A stretch of DNA of 64,000 nt from Sphingobacterium griseoflavum. GTDB lineage: Bacteria > Bacteroidota > Bacteroidia > Sphingobacteriales > Sphingobacteriaceae. Under the pieces are notes generated by a model, which worked only from the letters and a program-made list of their open reading frames with translations, had not been told where the DNA came from and did not search any database. Where the stretch lies: the NCBI RefSeq assembly GCF_014653155.1, contig NZ_BNAF01000004.1, forward strand, positions 248,001 through 312,000, in the 5' to 3' direction. This document shows, one piece after another, positions 42,345-50,106 of this stretch; positions within the stretch are counted from its first letter, which is position 1; every line of letters begins with the position of its first letter. The position numbers and the translations under genes were made by a program.

Positions 42345-43544
42345 TTATTCGGTTATACTCGGTACGCGCACAACTTCATTCGTTTCAGCCTCGTAATCGA
42401 CTTCATCCAAATTAAAGCCAAATAGGTTGAAGAAGTCGTTGCGGTATCCGGCAATGTCGGAGATTTCTTCCAAGTTTTCCGTTGTCGCCTGTTCCCACAA
42501 TGCGGCTACTTCAGCTTGTACATCTTCACGCATTTCCAAATCGTCAACGCGAATTCTGCCTTTTTCGTCCAGTGCAGGGGCTGATCCGCTGTATAGACGT
42601 TCTGCGAAAAGACGTTGCATCTGCTCTATCGTTCCTTCATGTATGCCTTTTTCTTTCATTACTTTGTAGAGCAAGGAGATATAAAGGGGAACAACTGGTA
42701 TAGCCGAACTGGATTGGGTAACCAAAGCCTTGTTCACCGAAACATAACTGATACCGTGTAAGTCTTTCAAGAGCTCATTCAGGAATGGCACAGTACCTTC
42801 TAAGTCATCTTTCGCTTTTCCAATGGTTCCGTTGCGGTAGATCGGGTACGTAAGCTCAGGGCCTATGTACGAATAGGCGACCGTTTTTACACCTTCGGCC
42901 AGCACATTGGCAGCCTTTAGTTCTTCGATCCAAAATTTCCAATCTTCGCCACCCATGACGGCAACGGTATTATTGATATCGTCTTCGCTTTCTACGGGCT
43001 GGATGGAGATATCGGATATGACACCCGAATGAAAATCTACGGTTTTATTGGTGAACGGCTGTCCGATCGGCTTTAACACCGAAGCATGGGCCACACCTGT
43101 TTTGGGGTGTGTACGGCGTGGAGAGGCTAGAGAATAGACCACGAGGTCTACCTGTCCGAGGTCTTTCTTGATCAACTCAATGGCCTGTTTCTTCACCTCA
43201 TCGGAGAATGCGTCGCCATTGATGCTTTTTGCGTACAAGCCCGCTTCCGTAGCTTGCTGTTCAAAAGCGGCGCTGTTGTACCAACCTGCTGTTCCGGGTT
43301 TGCCTGGCGCCGCAGGCTTTTCAAAGAACACCCCGATAGTCGCTGCCTGGGAACCGAAGGCAGCTGTAATGCGTGAAGCTAGACCGAAACCCGTCGACGC
43401 ACCAATTACCAAAACTTTTTTGGGACCATCTTTGATCTCGCCTTTTGACTTTACGTAGTCTATCTGTTGTTTAACATGTTCTGCCGTACCTTCAGGGTGT
43501 GACGTCAAGCAGATAAAACCTCTTACACGTGGTTGTATGATCAT
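42345..43544 (-). CDS. fabV: Trans-2-enoyl-ACP/CoA reductase FabV
   Basis: 399 residues, the length of the FabV family. NADH-dependent enoyl reductase of the last step of fatty acid elongation, resistant to triclosan in known members. Visible: the opening I-I-Q-P-R-V-R-G-F-I-C-L-T-S-H-P, cofactor motif V-L-V-I-G-A-S-T-G-F-G-L-A-S-R, V-Y-S-L-A-S-P-R-R, and the catalytic Y-x8-K pair in P-I-Y-R-N-G-T-I-G-K-A-K. Single gene with its own strong terminator. Confidence 0.96.
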   Translation of the reverse strand: MIIQPRVRGFICLTSHPEGTAEHVKQQIDYVKSKGEIKDGPKKVLVIGASTGFGLASRITAAFGSQAATIGVFFEKPAAPGKPGTAGWYNSAAFEQQATEAGLYAKSINGDAFSDEVKKQAIELIKKDLGQVDLVVYSLASPRRTHPKTGVAHASVLKPIGQPFTNKTVDFHSGVISDISIQPVESEDDINNTVAVMGGEDWKFWIEELKAANVLAEGVKTVAYSYIGPELTYPIYRNGTIGKAKDDLEGTVPFLNELLKDLHGISYVSVNKALVTQSSSAIPVVPLYISLLYKVMKEKGIHEGTIEQMQRLFAERLYSGSAPALDEKGRIRVDDLEMREDVQAEVAALWEQATTENLEEISDIAGYRNDFFNLFGFNLDEVDYEAETNEVVRVPSITE

Positions 43545-43616
43545 ATTATTTTTCTATCTATTCCAATTGAAGACGCAAATTAACTAAATTTAATAGAATA
43601 ATCAGAACATCTCCGG

Positions 43617-44045
43617 TTATTTCAGTTCGATCGTTACGGTGTAGTCGCCGGTATATGGATTTTCCTGCATCAGGCTTTCGCTGATAACCAAGCGGTAGTT
43701 GCCGGTCTGCGCCAAGCTATCGTCAAACGTTTTCCCGAAGGGGCCATCCGCTTTGCCATCCGGCATAAAGAGCTGGTTGATCCGTATATTACCTGTACCT
43801 TCAACCGTCTGCAGACGGATATGTACCCGGGCAGGATGATCCAAAGCAAATGTCAACGTATCCTTTTGCTGAGCGATTTTGCGGCGCTCAAAAATAATCG
43901 GACTGCTATTTTTAACCGCTTCATCCAGGCGTTCCAAGGATGTGCTGTCTTGTTTTGTCGTGATGGTCGTTGCAGACTCGGGATTGTGGCAGGCCCCCGC
44001 GAGCAGAAGCATGGCTGCCGAGAGATATAGCGTTATCTGTTTCAT
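43617..44045 (-). CDS. Small lipoprotein
   Basis: 142 residues with a lipoprotein signal (L-L-A-G-A-C, Cys19) and a beta-rich mature part ending G-D-Y-T-V-T-I-E-L-K, resembling a single prepeptidase C-like or jelly-roll domain. Function unknown. Odd: the start codon directly follows seven T of a strong terminator hairpin, leaving no room for a ribosome-binding site, so it may be translated from a leaderless or read-through transcript. Confidence 0.7.
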   Translation of the reverse strand: MKQITLYLSAAMLLLAGACHNPESATTITTKQDSTSLERLDEAVKNSSPIIFERRKIAQQKDTLTFALDHPARVHIRLQTVEGTGNIRINQLFMPDGKADGPFGKTFDDSLAQTGNYRLVISESLMQENPYTGDYTVTIELK

Positions 44046-44075
44046 AAAAAAACCTTTCGTTGTATAAACGAAAGG
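44046..44075 (-). terminator. Terminator after asnA, touching the next start codon
   Basis: CCTTTCGTT/AACGAAAGG, 9 perfect pairs with a 5-base loop (44053-44075), followed on the minus strand by seven T (44052-44046) and then the ATG of the lipoprotein gene. It stands 28 bases after the asnA stop. Confidence 0.88.
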
Positions 44076-44103
44076 CTACCTGTTTTGTTTGCACGAAATA
44101 GTT

Positions 44104-45108
44104 TTAGAGCAGATGAACGGCCTGTGTGGCCAAGAGGCGTCTTTGCTCTTCGTTCCAGATGCTTACCTGTACCTCGCCTATATGAGCTTTCTTTAGCATG
44201 AACATGCACACGCGCGACTGCCCAATGCCTCCGCCAATGGATTCCGGCAGCTTGTCGTCCAACAGCATCCGATGGAAGGAGAGCGCCGCGCGGTCGCTGC
44301 TATTACGCACCTGCAGCTGGTGCAACAGGGCAGCTTTGTTGACACGGATACCCATCGACGACAACTCAAAAGCTGCGTGCAGGATCGGATTCCATACCAC
44401 AATATCGCCGTTAAGGCCTTTATAACCGGTCTCGTTATCCGTACTCCAATCGTCGTAATCAGCTGCTCGGCCGTCGTGTGGAAAACCGTTGCTCAGCACG
44501 CCCCCGATGCCGTGGATAAACACGGCGCCATAAGCTTTGGCAATGGCATGTTCACGCTCCTTGGGTGTTAAATCGGGGTAGGTAAGAAGCAGTTCTTCCG
44601 CAGAAACAAAATGGATTTCCGGCGGTAATACGGCCGCTATTTCGGGGTATTTTTGCGCAACTTCTTGTTCTGTGGCATATAGCGCTTGATAAATCTGTAG
44701 CACCGTTTCCTTCAGGTAGGCCAACGTACGGTCAGCGGCATCAATATGCTTTTCCCAATCCCATTGATCGACGTAAATGGAGTGTATAGGCGTGTAATCC
44801 TCGTCGGGTCGTAATGCCCGCATATCGGTCAAAATGCCTTCTCCTTTTTCGATTTCCAATTCCTGCAGACGAACGCGTTTCCACTTGGCGAGCGAGTGCA
44901 CCACCACGGCGCGTTGCTCGTTCAACGATTTAATCGGAAATGCAACAGGCCGCTCAATGCCATTGAGGTCGTCGTTGATACCCGTGCCGTCCAACACCAC
45001 CAACGGCGATGATACCGGTATTAGGTTTAATGTTTCTTTTAGTTTATGCGAAAAGGTTTCCTTGACAAACGTGATCGCTTGCTCCGTTTTCAATAAATTA
45101 CGTCCCAT
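44104..45108 (-). CDS. asnA: Aspartate-ammonia ligase
   Basis: 334 residues from ATG 45108 (E. coli AsnA has 330); a TTG at 45132 in frame is unlikely. Makes asparagine from aspartate, ammonia and ATP, using a class II tRNA-synthetase-like fold. Visible: I-x-F-V-K-E-T-F-S near the start, V-D-G-T-G-I-N-D-D-L-N-G-I-E-R-P-V-x-F, H-S-I-Y-V-D-Q-W-D-W-E, and the C-terminal G-G-G-I-G-Q-S-R. An inverted repeat lies 20 bases before the start and a strong terminator follows. Confidence 0.97.
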   Translation of the reverse strand: MGRNLLKTEQAITFVKETFSHKLKETLNLIPVSSPLVVLDGTGINDDLNGIERPVAFPIKSLNEQRAVVVHSLAKWKRVRLQELEIEKGEGILTDMRALRPDEDYTPIHSIYVDQWDWEKHIDAADRTLAYLKETVLQIYQALYATEQEVAQKYPEIAAVLPPEIHFVSAEELLLTYPDLTPKEREHAIAKAYGAVFIHGIGGVLSNGFPHDGRAADYDDWSTDNETGYKGLNGDIVVWNPILHAAFELSSMGIRVNKAALLHQLQVRNSSDRAALSFHRMLLDDKLPESIGGGIGQSRVCMFMLKKAHIGEVQVSIWNEEQRRLLATQAVHLL

Positions 45109-45128
45109 AGTGTTATCCTCAACATAAG

Positions 45129-45153
45129 ACAATCAGTTGGTTCGTCTGATTGT
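45129..45153. promoter_or_regulatory. Inverted repeat upstream of asnA
   Basis: ACAATCAG (45129-45136) and CTGATTGT (45146-45153) pair perfectly around 9 bases, about 20 bases ahead of the asnA start. It may be an operator (asnA is regulated by an Lrp/AsnC-type protein in other bacteria) or a hairpin in the leader. Its T-rich edge faces the plus strand, away from asnA. Confidence 0.45.
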
Positions 45154-45223
45154 TATTTTTGTAAAATTAAGACGTAAATGTAATGAAATTATTAAGTTTA
45201 TTGGGATTATTGTTGGCTATTTA

Positions 45224-45257
45224 TAGAAAAAGGCCCTGTCTTTTCGAGAGGACCTTT
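45224..45257 (-). terminator. Terminator after the IscA-like gene
   Basis: AAAGGTCCT pairs with AGGGCCTTT on the minus strand (9 pairs, one G-U; arms 45249-45257 and 45229-45237), followed by TTTTTCTAT. It lies 28 bases after the stop at 45285. Confidence 0.75.
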
Positions 45258-45284
45258 CTTGCGTAAATGTTTTTGGCGTTAACC

Positions 45285-45611
45285 TTATACCGAAAAACTT
45301 TCGCCACAGGCACAAGTACGGCTCGCGTTCGGATTGTGAAATTCAAACCCCTTTCCGCCCAGGCCATCGGAATAATCGAGCTCTGTGCCGGCAAGGTACA
45401 AATAGGACTTAATGTCCAAGCATATTTTTACGCCCTTATCTTCGCAAAATTGATCGCCCTTTTTTTCTTCGTTATCGAAATTCAGTTTGTACGAAAGACC
45501 CGAACATCCGCCGCTCTCAACGGCCACACGTACGAAGTAATTGCTATCGTATTGCTCGTCCTGCATAATTTGCGCTATGCGTTGCTTTGCCTTATCTGTG
45601 ATCGTTACCAT
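45285..45611 (-). CDS. IscA/HesB-type Fe-S cluster assembly protein
   Basis: 108-residue A-type carrier with the three conserved Cys: G-G-C-S-G near residue 37 and C-A-C-G near the end (C-A-C-G-E-S-F). It carries Fe-S clusters to target enzymes. It follows a cysteine desulfurase gene on the same strand by 93 bases, so sulfur donor and carrier are encoded together. Confidence 0.94.
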   Translation of the reverse strand: MVTITDKAKQRIAQIMQDEQYDSNYFVRVAVESGGCSGLSYKLNFDNEEKKGDQFCEDKGVKICLDIKSYLYLAGTELDYSDGLGGKGFEFHNPNASRTCACGESFSV

Positions 45612-45704
45612 ATCTTCAATTTGTTAAGTTGTATTGCCACCATACAAAATACGTTAATATCAGCTGTAGTTGCAAGCCTATTGGGTTATCCTAGTGTAAA
45701 AAAA

Positions 45705-46877
45705 CTAATCGATCAGCCCATCTTTAAATAGTTTCCATACCGGGGATAACGTGCGTATCTGTTCGACGGTGTGCACCAATTCATCGATGGCGCTGCTGAT
45801 TTCGCTCTGTTCGGTAAACTTGCTCAGGCTAAAGCGCACGCTGCTAAAGGCATCCTCGTCAGACACCTGCATGGCTTTCAGCACGTGCGACGGATCCAAG
45901 AGCCCGGAAGCGCAAGCCGAACCGGTGGATAGCGCCACATCGGGTAGGCTTGTCATCAGTTCGGCAGATTTAATATGTCGGAAAGCGATAAAGCTGGTGT
46001 TGTCTAGACGCTTGGCTTTCGAGCCGTGCACAAAGGTCTGCGGTATGCGCGCTAAAACTTCCCGTTCCAGCAAGTCGCGGTAGTTTCGGATGTGGGGCTG
46101 TTGTTTCGCGATGTCCAATGCTTTACCGCAGCCTACGATATTTGCTACTTGGAGTGTGCCGCCCCGCAGTCCCTGTTCCTGTTTGCCTCCGCTGATCAAG
46201 GCTGGAATCTGTATGGGTTTACTCTTCCGGCGAATATACAATATGCCCACACCCTTTGGTCCGTGAAACTTGTGTGCGCTAAATGTCAGGATATCGATGG
46301 GCGTCGTTTCCAGGTTGAGGTCTTGCTTGCCCACATATTGGGTGGCGTCGCAGAAATAAAGCACGTCTTTACGTCGGCACAGTGCGGCAATCTCGTCGAC
46401 GGGATGGATAACGCCCGACTCGTTGTTGGCCGCCATAATCGATACTAGGATGGTGTCGGCTCGTATGCTGTCTTCCAGCAACTGCAAGTCTATCTGCCCG
46501 TGCTCATCCACCGGTAGGTAGGTAATCTCTACGCCGCGCTTTTCCAAAATGGCGCAGGTACTCAGCACGGCTTTGTGTTCGGTGCGGCAGGTAATGATAT
46601 GCTGGCCTTTTCTCCGGTAGGCTTCCGCCACACCCCGCAGCACCATGTTGATGCCTTCTGTGGCGCCGGAGACGAAAAATATTTCGTTTGTTCTGCAGGA
46701 TAATTTGTTTGCTACCTGTTGGCGCGCAACTTCGATTGCTTGGTTTGCTTCACGCCCCATCCGATGTTGTACACTCGACGCATTGCCGTAAGATTCTTGT
46801 AAGTAAGGGAGCATGCTCTCCAGTACCGCTGGATCGATTTTACTGGTGGCGTTGTTATCCAAATATATCCAAGACAT
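45705..46877 (-). CDS. Cysteine desulfurase (NifS/IscS type)
   Basis: 390-residue PLP enzyme that takes sulfur from cysteine for Fe-S clusters and thio-modification. Visible: the N-terminal Y-L-D-N-N-A-T-S, V-S-G-A-T-E-G-I-N, PLP-binding Lys in F-S-A-H-K-F-H-G-P-K-G, and the sulfur-carrying Cys in S-T-G-S-A-C-A-S-G with the short loop typical of the NifS/IscS class I group. Likely works with the downstream A-type carrier. Confidence 0.95.
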   Translation of the reverse strand: MSWIYLDNNATSKIDPAVLESMLPYLQESYGNASSVQHRMGREANQAIEVARQQVANKLSCRTNEIFFVSGATEGINMVLRGVAEAYRRKGQHIITCRTEHKAVLSTCAILEKRGVEITYLPVDEHGQIDLQLLEDSIRADTILVSIMAANNESGVIHPVDEIAALCRRKDVLYFCDATQYVGKQDLNLETTPIDILTFSAHKFHGPKGVGILYIRRKSKPIQIPALISGGKQEQGLRGGTLQVANIVGCGKALDIAKQQPHIRNYRDLLEREVLARIPQTFVHGSKAKRLDNTSFIAFRHIKSAELMTSLPDVALSTGSACASGLLDPSHVLKAMQVSDEDAFSSVRFSLSKFTEQSEISSAIDELVHTVEQIRTLSPVWKLFKDGLID

Positions 46878-46943
46878 ACTTTAAAGATAGGCTAAAATTG
46901 CTAAAAACTGCCTAGATCTGCCAGATTATTTTATTTTTGTTTT

Positions 46944-47807
46944 ATGGAAAAATTTGAAAGTAGTATCGAGAAATTGGTGGATATGGTCATCCTAAAACTT
47001 CCTGCAATTGCCATGGCACTGGTCATCTTGGTGGTTGGTCGGTATTTGATCGGGTTGACACTGCGGCTTATCGAACGTCGTTTTGAAAGGCGCGATGTCG
47101 ATCGTTCCATCCGAAGTTTCTTGAGCAGTTTGATCAAGTTCTCGTTATACTGCTTACTTTTTCTAACGGTTGCCAACACGATGGGGATACAGACCACCTC
47201 TTTCATTGCTGCACTTTCGGCCTTCGGCCTAGCGGTGGGCTTAGCCTTACAGGGAAGTCTATCGAACTTCGCCGGCGGCGTGCTGATCTTGATGTTTCGC
47301 CCTTTCGAAGTGGGCGATTATATTTCCAGCAACAACGGATCAGAAGGGACGGTGGATCGTATCGATATCCTGTATACCACCCTTGTCAGTGGCGACGGCA
47401 TTAAAGTATTCAGTCCGAATGGCACCTTGGCCAACTCGGTGATCAAGAACTTCACGAAGATTGTTTCCAGACGTTTTCAGTTTATCATCGGTATTTCCTA
47501 CGATGATCATATCAAGGACGCGAAAGATACGATAATGGGAATAATCGAATCGGATTCCCGCATCCTGATCAACCCGAAACCGGAGATTTTTGTCAGCGAA
47601 CTGGCGGATAGCTCGGTAAACCTGACTATCCGGGGATGGGTAAACAAAGAGCAGTTTTGGGCAACTCATAACGAGTTGCAAGAACGCATCAAACTGGCCT
47701 TGGACGAAAGGGGGATTTCCATTCCTTATCCGCAAACGGAAATGCATATCAAATCGGATGGCACGATCCTCACGAGCTTGCCGAAGAAAGATCAATCTAG
47801 CGATTGA
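46944..47807 (+). CDS. MscS-type mechanosensitive channel
   Basis: 287 residues, the size of E. coli MscS: three transmembrane helices (about 18-40, 60-82, 88-110), pore helix G-L-A-L-Q-G-S-L-S-N-F-A-G-G, then the cytoplasmic beta and alpha/beta parts. Opens on hypo-osmotic shock to release solutes. A TATTTTTG at 46932-46939 ends five bases before the ATG, so the mRNA may be almost leaderless. Same length and layout as the second channel at 51917-52780. Confidence 0.94.
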   Translation: MEKFESSIEKLVDMVILKLPAIAMALVILVVGRYLIGLTLRLIERRFERRDVDRSIRSFLSSLIKFSLYCLLFLTVANTMGIQTTSFIAALSAFGLAVGLALQGSLSNFAGGVLILMFRPFEVGDYISSNNGSEGTVDRIDILYTTLVSGDGIKVFSPNGTLANSVIKNFTKIVSRRFQFIIGISYDDHIKDAKDTIMGIIESDSRILINPKPEIFVSELADSSVNLTIRGWVNKEQFWATHNELQERIKLALDERGISIPYPQTEMHIKSDGTILTSLPKKDQSSD

Positions 47808-47938
47808 GTGAGTACATAGTAGCGGTAGGCCAGTATACCCTGTTGCCATTTGCTGAGCGTCGCCGGATCTTTGTCCGAAAGTTTTGGCAATGCGGCTTTG
47901 TTGATCTTGTTTAACAATTTAAAAAATGCTTTTTTCAT
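47792..47938 (-). CDS. 48-residue conserved-type small protein
   Basis: ATG 47938 to TGA at 47792, overlapping the end of the mscS gene by 16 bases in antisense. The peptide M-K-K-A-F-F-K-L-L-N-K-I-N-K ... L-P-K-L ... L-S-K-W-Q-Q-G-I-L-A-Y-R-Y-Y-V ... L-D has the pattern of a tiny basic protein I know from other Bacteroidetes (often mislabelled SsrA-binding protein), with a conserved W/Y-R-Y-x-V-T-x-x-x-L-D end. Role unknown. Confidence comes from this pattern match, not from a search. Confidence 0.7.
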   Translation of the reverse strand: MKKAFFKLLNKINKAALPKLSDKDPATLSKWQQGILAYRYYVLTQSLD

Positions 47939-48264
47939 ATGCTTCGTGCTTGGGTTCCTAAAAGGATAACAATTGGTAGCGAAGAAGGTTTTTTATCGGG
48001 ATAGACAAGGTATGGGTATACATGTTAGTGATTTAATTCTGTATGCTGTTAGGCATAGGCATAAAAAACTGACGGGGACCCGATCGCCAATGGTGTTATG
48101 CTAATGTGATAATTTTCGATATGTTGCGTTTGTGTTTTTTCTTTGTTTGAATTTTAGTATAAGGTGCTTCAATAAGTTGTATAAATATTTTCCGCCATTG
48201 GTTCTTGTATGATCATTTGGTCGACTAATCGATATATTTTTACAAGAACTAATTTCTAGGTGTT
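47939..48264. other. Intergenic region before the repeat array
   Basis: No gene found on either strand in these bases. AT-rich with no exact TTTG/TAnnTTTG pair. It ends in a terminator-like hairpin at 48265. Confidence 0.5.
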
Positions 48265-48286
48265 ACCGCTATTTGCGGTTCTTTTT
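48265..48286 (+). terminator. Terminator-like hairpin before the repeat array
   Basis: ACCGC/GCGGT with a 5-base loop (48265-48279) followed by TCTTTTT. It fits a rho-independent terminator on the plus strand, but there is no close plus-strand gene upstream. It may insulate or belong to a gene now lost. Confidence 0.55.
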
Positions 48287-48298
48287 GGGTAGCAACTT

Positions 48299-48892
48299 TT
48301 GTTGGTAAGAGCGCAAAAGAGCCCCCTGCTTGCGGAGGAATCCTTACCTGCTCTTAACAACAGGTCAGTTTTGTCATATGAAGTTGCTAAGTATTCACAT
48401 GAAGATGTGAAACATTCATATGAAAATGTAGACCAATCACATGAAGATGTGAACCAATCAAATGAAGATGATAACGAATCACATGAAGATGCAGACCAAT
48501 CACGTGAAGATGCTGACCAATCACGTGAAGATGTGGACCAATCACATGAAGATGTGAACCAATCACATGAAGATGTGAACCAATCAGGTGGAGATGTGAA
48601 CCAATCACATGAAGCTATGGACCAATCAAATGAAGATGTTAACGAATCAGGTGGAGATGTGAACCAATCACATGAAGCTATGGACCAATCAAATGAAGAT
48701 GTTAACGAATCACGTGTGTATGGGGCGCTTTCATTTGCCGAAATATCGTGTTTGGCGGCAATGGGCGAAGCCCAGACTTTCAGCTCCCATCATTACCGGA
48801 AATTGAACAGTTTATTCATACAAACGGCCACTTGCCCGAAATGCCAAAGGCTGCAGATGTGGAAGAAAATGGCCTTTCGTTGGGTGAAATGA
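48299..48892 (+). CDS. Doubtful reading frame over the 21-bp repeats
   Basis: A 197-codon frame from a TTG, whose middle codes for sixteen heptapeptides of the S-H-E-D-V-N-Q type. It ends in text that belongs to another frame of the tail-fibre-like fragment. There is no ATG, signal or recognisable domain. Because the repeat unit is 21 bases, any frame without a stop in the unit stays open (the minus strand also does). I think it is probably not a protein gene, or it is a broken surface protein. Confidence 0.2.
   Translation: MLVRAQKSPLLAEESLPALNNRSVLSYEVAKYSHEDVKHSYENVDQSHEDVNQSNEDDNESHEDADQSREDADQSREDVDQSHEDVNQSHEDVNQSGGDVNQSHEAMDQSNEDVNESGGDVNQSHEAMDQSNEDVNESRVYGALSFAEISCLAAMGEAQTFSSHHYRKLNSLFIQTATCPKCQRLQMWKKMAFRWVK
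48374..48709. repeat. 21-bp tandem repeat array, 16 units, dyad symmetric
   Basis: Sixteen units of TCACATGAAGATGTGAACCA plus A, with variants. Each canonical unit contains the perfect dyad TCACAT-GAAG-ATGTGA, and each joint between canonical units makes ATGTGA-ACCAA-TCACAT. The last six units are two exact copies of a 63-bp block (48584-48646 and 48647-48709), showing recent expansion. The period equals two turns of B-DNA, so sites would lie on one face. Confidence 0.93.
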
Positions 48893-49002
48893 ATAAAATA
48901 CTGGTACGGAAAATGGAAGAGATGACCTTGTACATGATCCAGCTGAACAAAGACAACGAAGCTATGAAAAAAGAGATCAAGATGCTGAAAGCTAAGCTTT
49001 AA
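48748..49002 (+). pseudogene. C-terminal fragment of a tail-fibre/S74-like surface protein
   Basis: 84 codons (GTG 48748, stop 49002) matching the common Bacteroidetes C-terminus L-P-S-L-P-E-I-E-Q-F-I-H-T-N-G-H-L-P-E-M-P ... G-L-S-L-G-E-M-N-K-I-L followed by a coiled coil. Complete proteins carry hundreds of residues before this end. Here the frame is closed by a TAA just upstream and the repeat array stands in place of the body, in another frame. Remnant of a larger gene. Confidence 0.75.
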
Positions 49003-49163
49003 AAATAGGAAGGTCAAGCAGGCTTGCCGCGACAACGAGCAGCTGCTGACGGAAGGGATAGGCTAGGTAGCAAAGAAATCTACCTAACAGCAGCCCATAA
49101 AATATCCGAATTGTAAAAACGATACGCACGTCAGGTCGTTTTATTGTATAGAGACAAAAGTTT

Positions 49164-50036
49164 ATGAACGGCACGAGCGAACAAAATATGCAGCAGGATA
49201 ACGGTACGGTTAAGCAGGAGAGTAAAACAAGCACAGTGGCCTGCCGAACAGGTGAGTTTACAGATGTAAATCATTTTATCGCGCAGGCGGCCGAGCTTCT
49301 TGGCGATGGACATTATATGCTGCTTTTTGGTAAGCGGAAAGATGTGGATGGTGACAGCCTGTTTTTCCTGAAAAAGAACGATGATCGATTCGAGGAGATT
49401 CGACAGCGCGTATCAACGGGCGTCTATTTGATGGTGGATCTTAAGTATTTTAGTGGTTTCAACCTGCGGGCAAAGTTTAAGGATTTAGGATTTATACATT
49501 ACGCGGTGGCCGAAAGCATGGTATATGGAAAAGAAGACGCAGCTAGCATCGGTACCATTTTCACGCTTATCTCGAACGAGTGTGTACGAGCGGCATCGGA
49601 CGAAAGCTATCACATTCTCTACACGTATGTCGATCTGCTTCTTTCCCTGACGGGGCGGGCCTATCGCACATTTTTCAACGGTCGGAATACGGCGATCAGC
49701 GATATCGATAGGCGATTTACAACGTTATCGAAGCAGTCATTGGAAGACAGGCGCGATCCCGGTTCGGAACTTCCTTCCGTCGATAAGTTTGCGCGTTCGC
49801 TGGGTGTCACGAAATATTACCTAAGCGATATATCCAAAGCACTGCACGGGCGTACAGCGCAAGACCGCGTGGAAGAGGAGATCGTCTACCAAGCTAAAAA
49901 GATGCTGGGTAACACCGAACTGTCGGTGGCCGAGATTGCGCAGGCCATTGGATTTTCTGAACCGCAAATGCTGAACAGGCTCTTCAAAAAAAGAACCAAG
50001 GAAACACCGTTGGAGTACCGTATTTCCCTGATCTAA
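49164..50036 (+). CDS. AraC family transcription regulator
   Basis: 290 residues with a C-terminal AraC/XylS double helix-turn-helix (about 200-290; S-V-D-K-F-A-R-S-L-G-V-T-K-Y-Y-L-S-D, then L-S-V-A-E-I-A-Q-A-I-G-F-S-E-P-Q-M-L-N-R-L-F-K-K). The N-terminal 180 residues have no cupin motif I recognise, so the effector is unknown. Next to the 21-bp dyad array and divergent from the alanine symporter, either of which could be a target. Confidence 0.9.
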   Translation: MNGTSEQNMQQDNGTVKQESKTSTVACRTGEFTDVNHFIAQAAELLGDGHYMLLFGKRKDVDGDSLFFLKKNDDRFEEIRQRVSTGVYLMVDLKYFSGFNLRAKFKDLGFIHYAVAESMVYGKEDAASIGTIFTLISNECVRAASDESYHILYTYVDLLLSLTGRAYRTFFNGRNTAISDIDRRFTTLSKQSLEDRRDPGSELPSVDKFARSLGVTKYYLSDISKALHGRTAQDRVEEEIVYQAKKMLGNTELSVAEIAQAIGFSEPQMLNRLFKKRTKETPLEYRISLI

Positions 50037-50106
50037 ACGGCAGAAAGACTATTGGCGGAAGCCACGATCTGCTGCAGTTTTTTGCCGTGACTGCGACCAA
50101 GCTTCC

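Noticed and set aside
45267..45731. 154-codon plus-strand frame over the IscA-like gene
   Set aside because: It lies antisense to a clear Fe-S carrier gene with conserved Cys; its own product shows no family pattern.
48387..48608. Minus-strand open frame with I-G-S-H-L-H-V repeats
   Set aside because: It is the mirror of the 21-bp dyad repeats, open because the unit has no stop; no start or domain.
48374..48709. CRISPR array
   Set aside because: The 21-base units are adjacent without unique spacers, and no cas genes are present.
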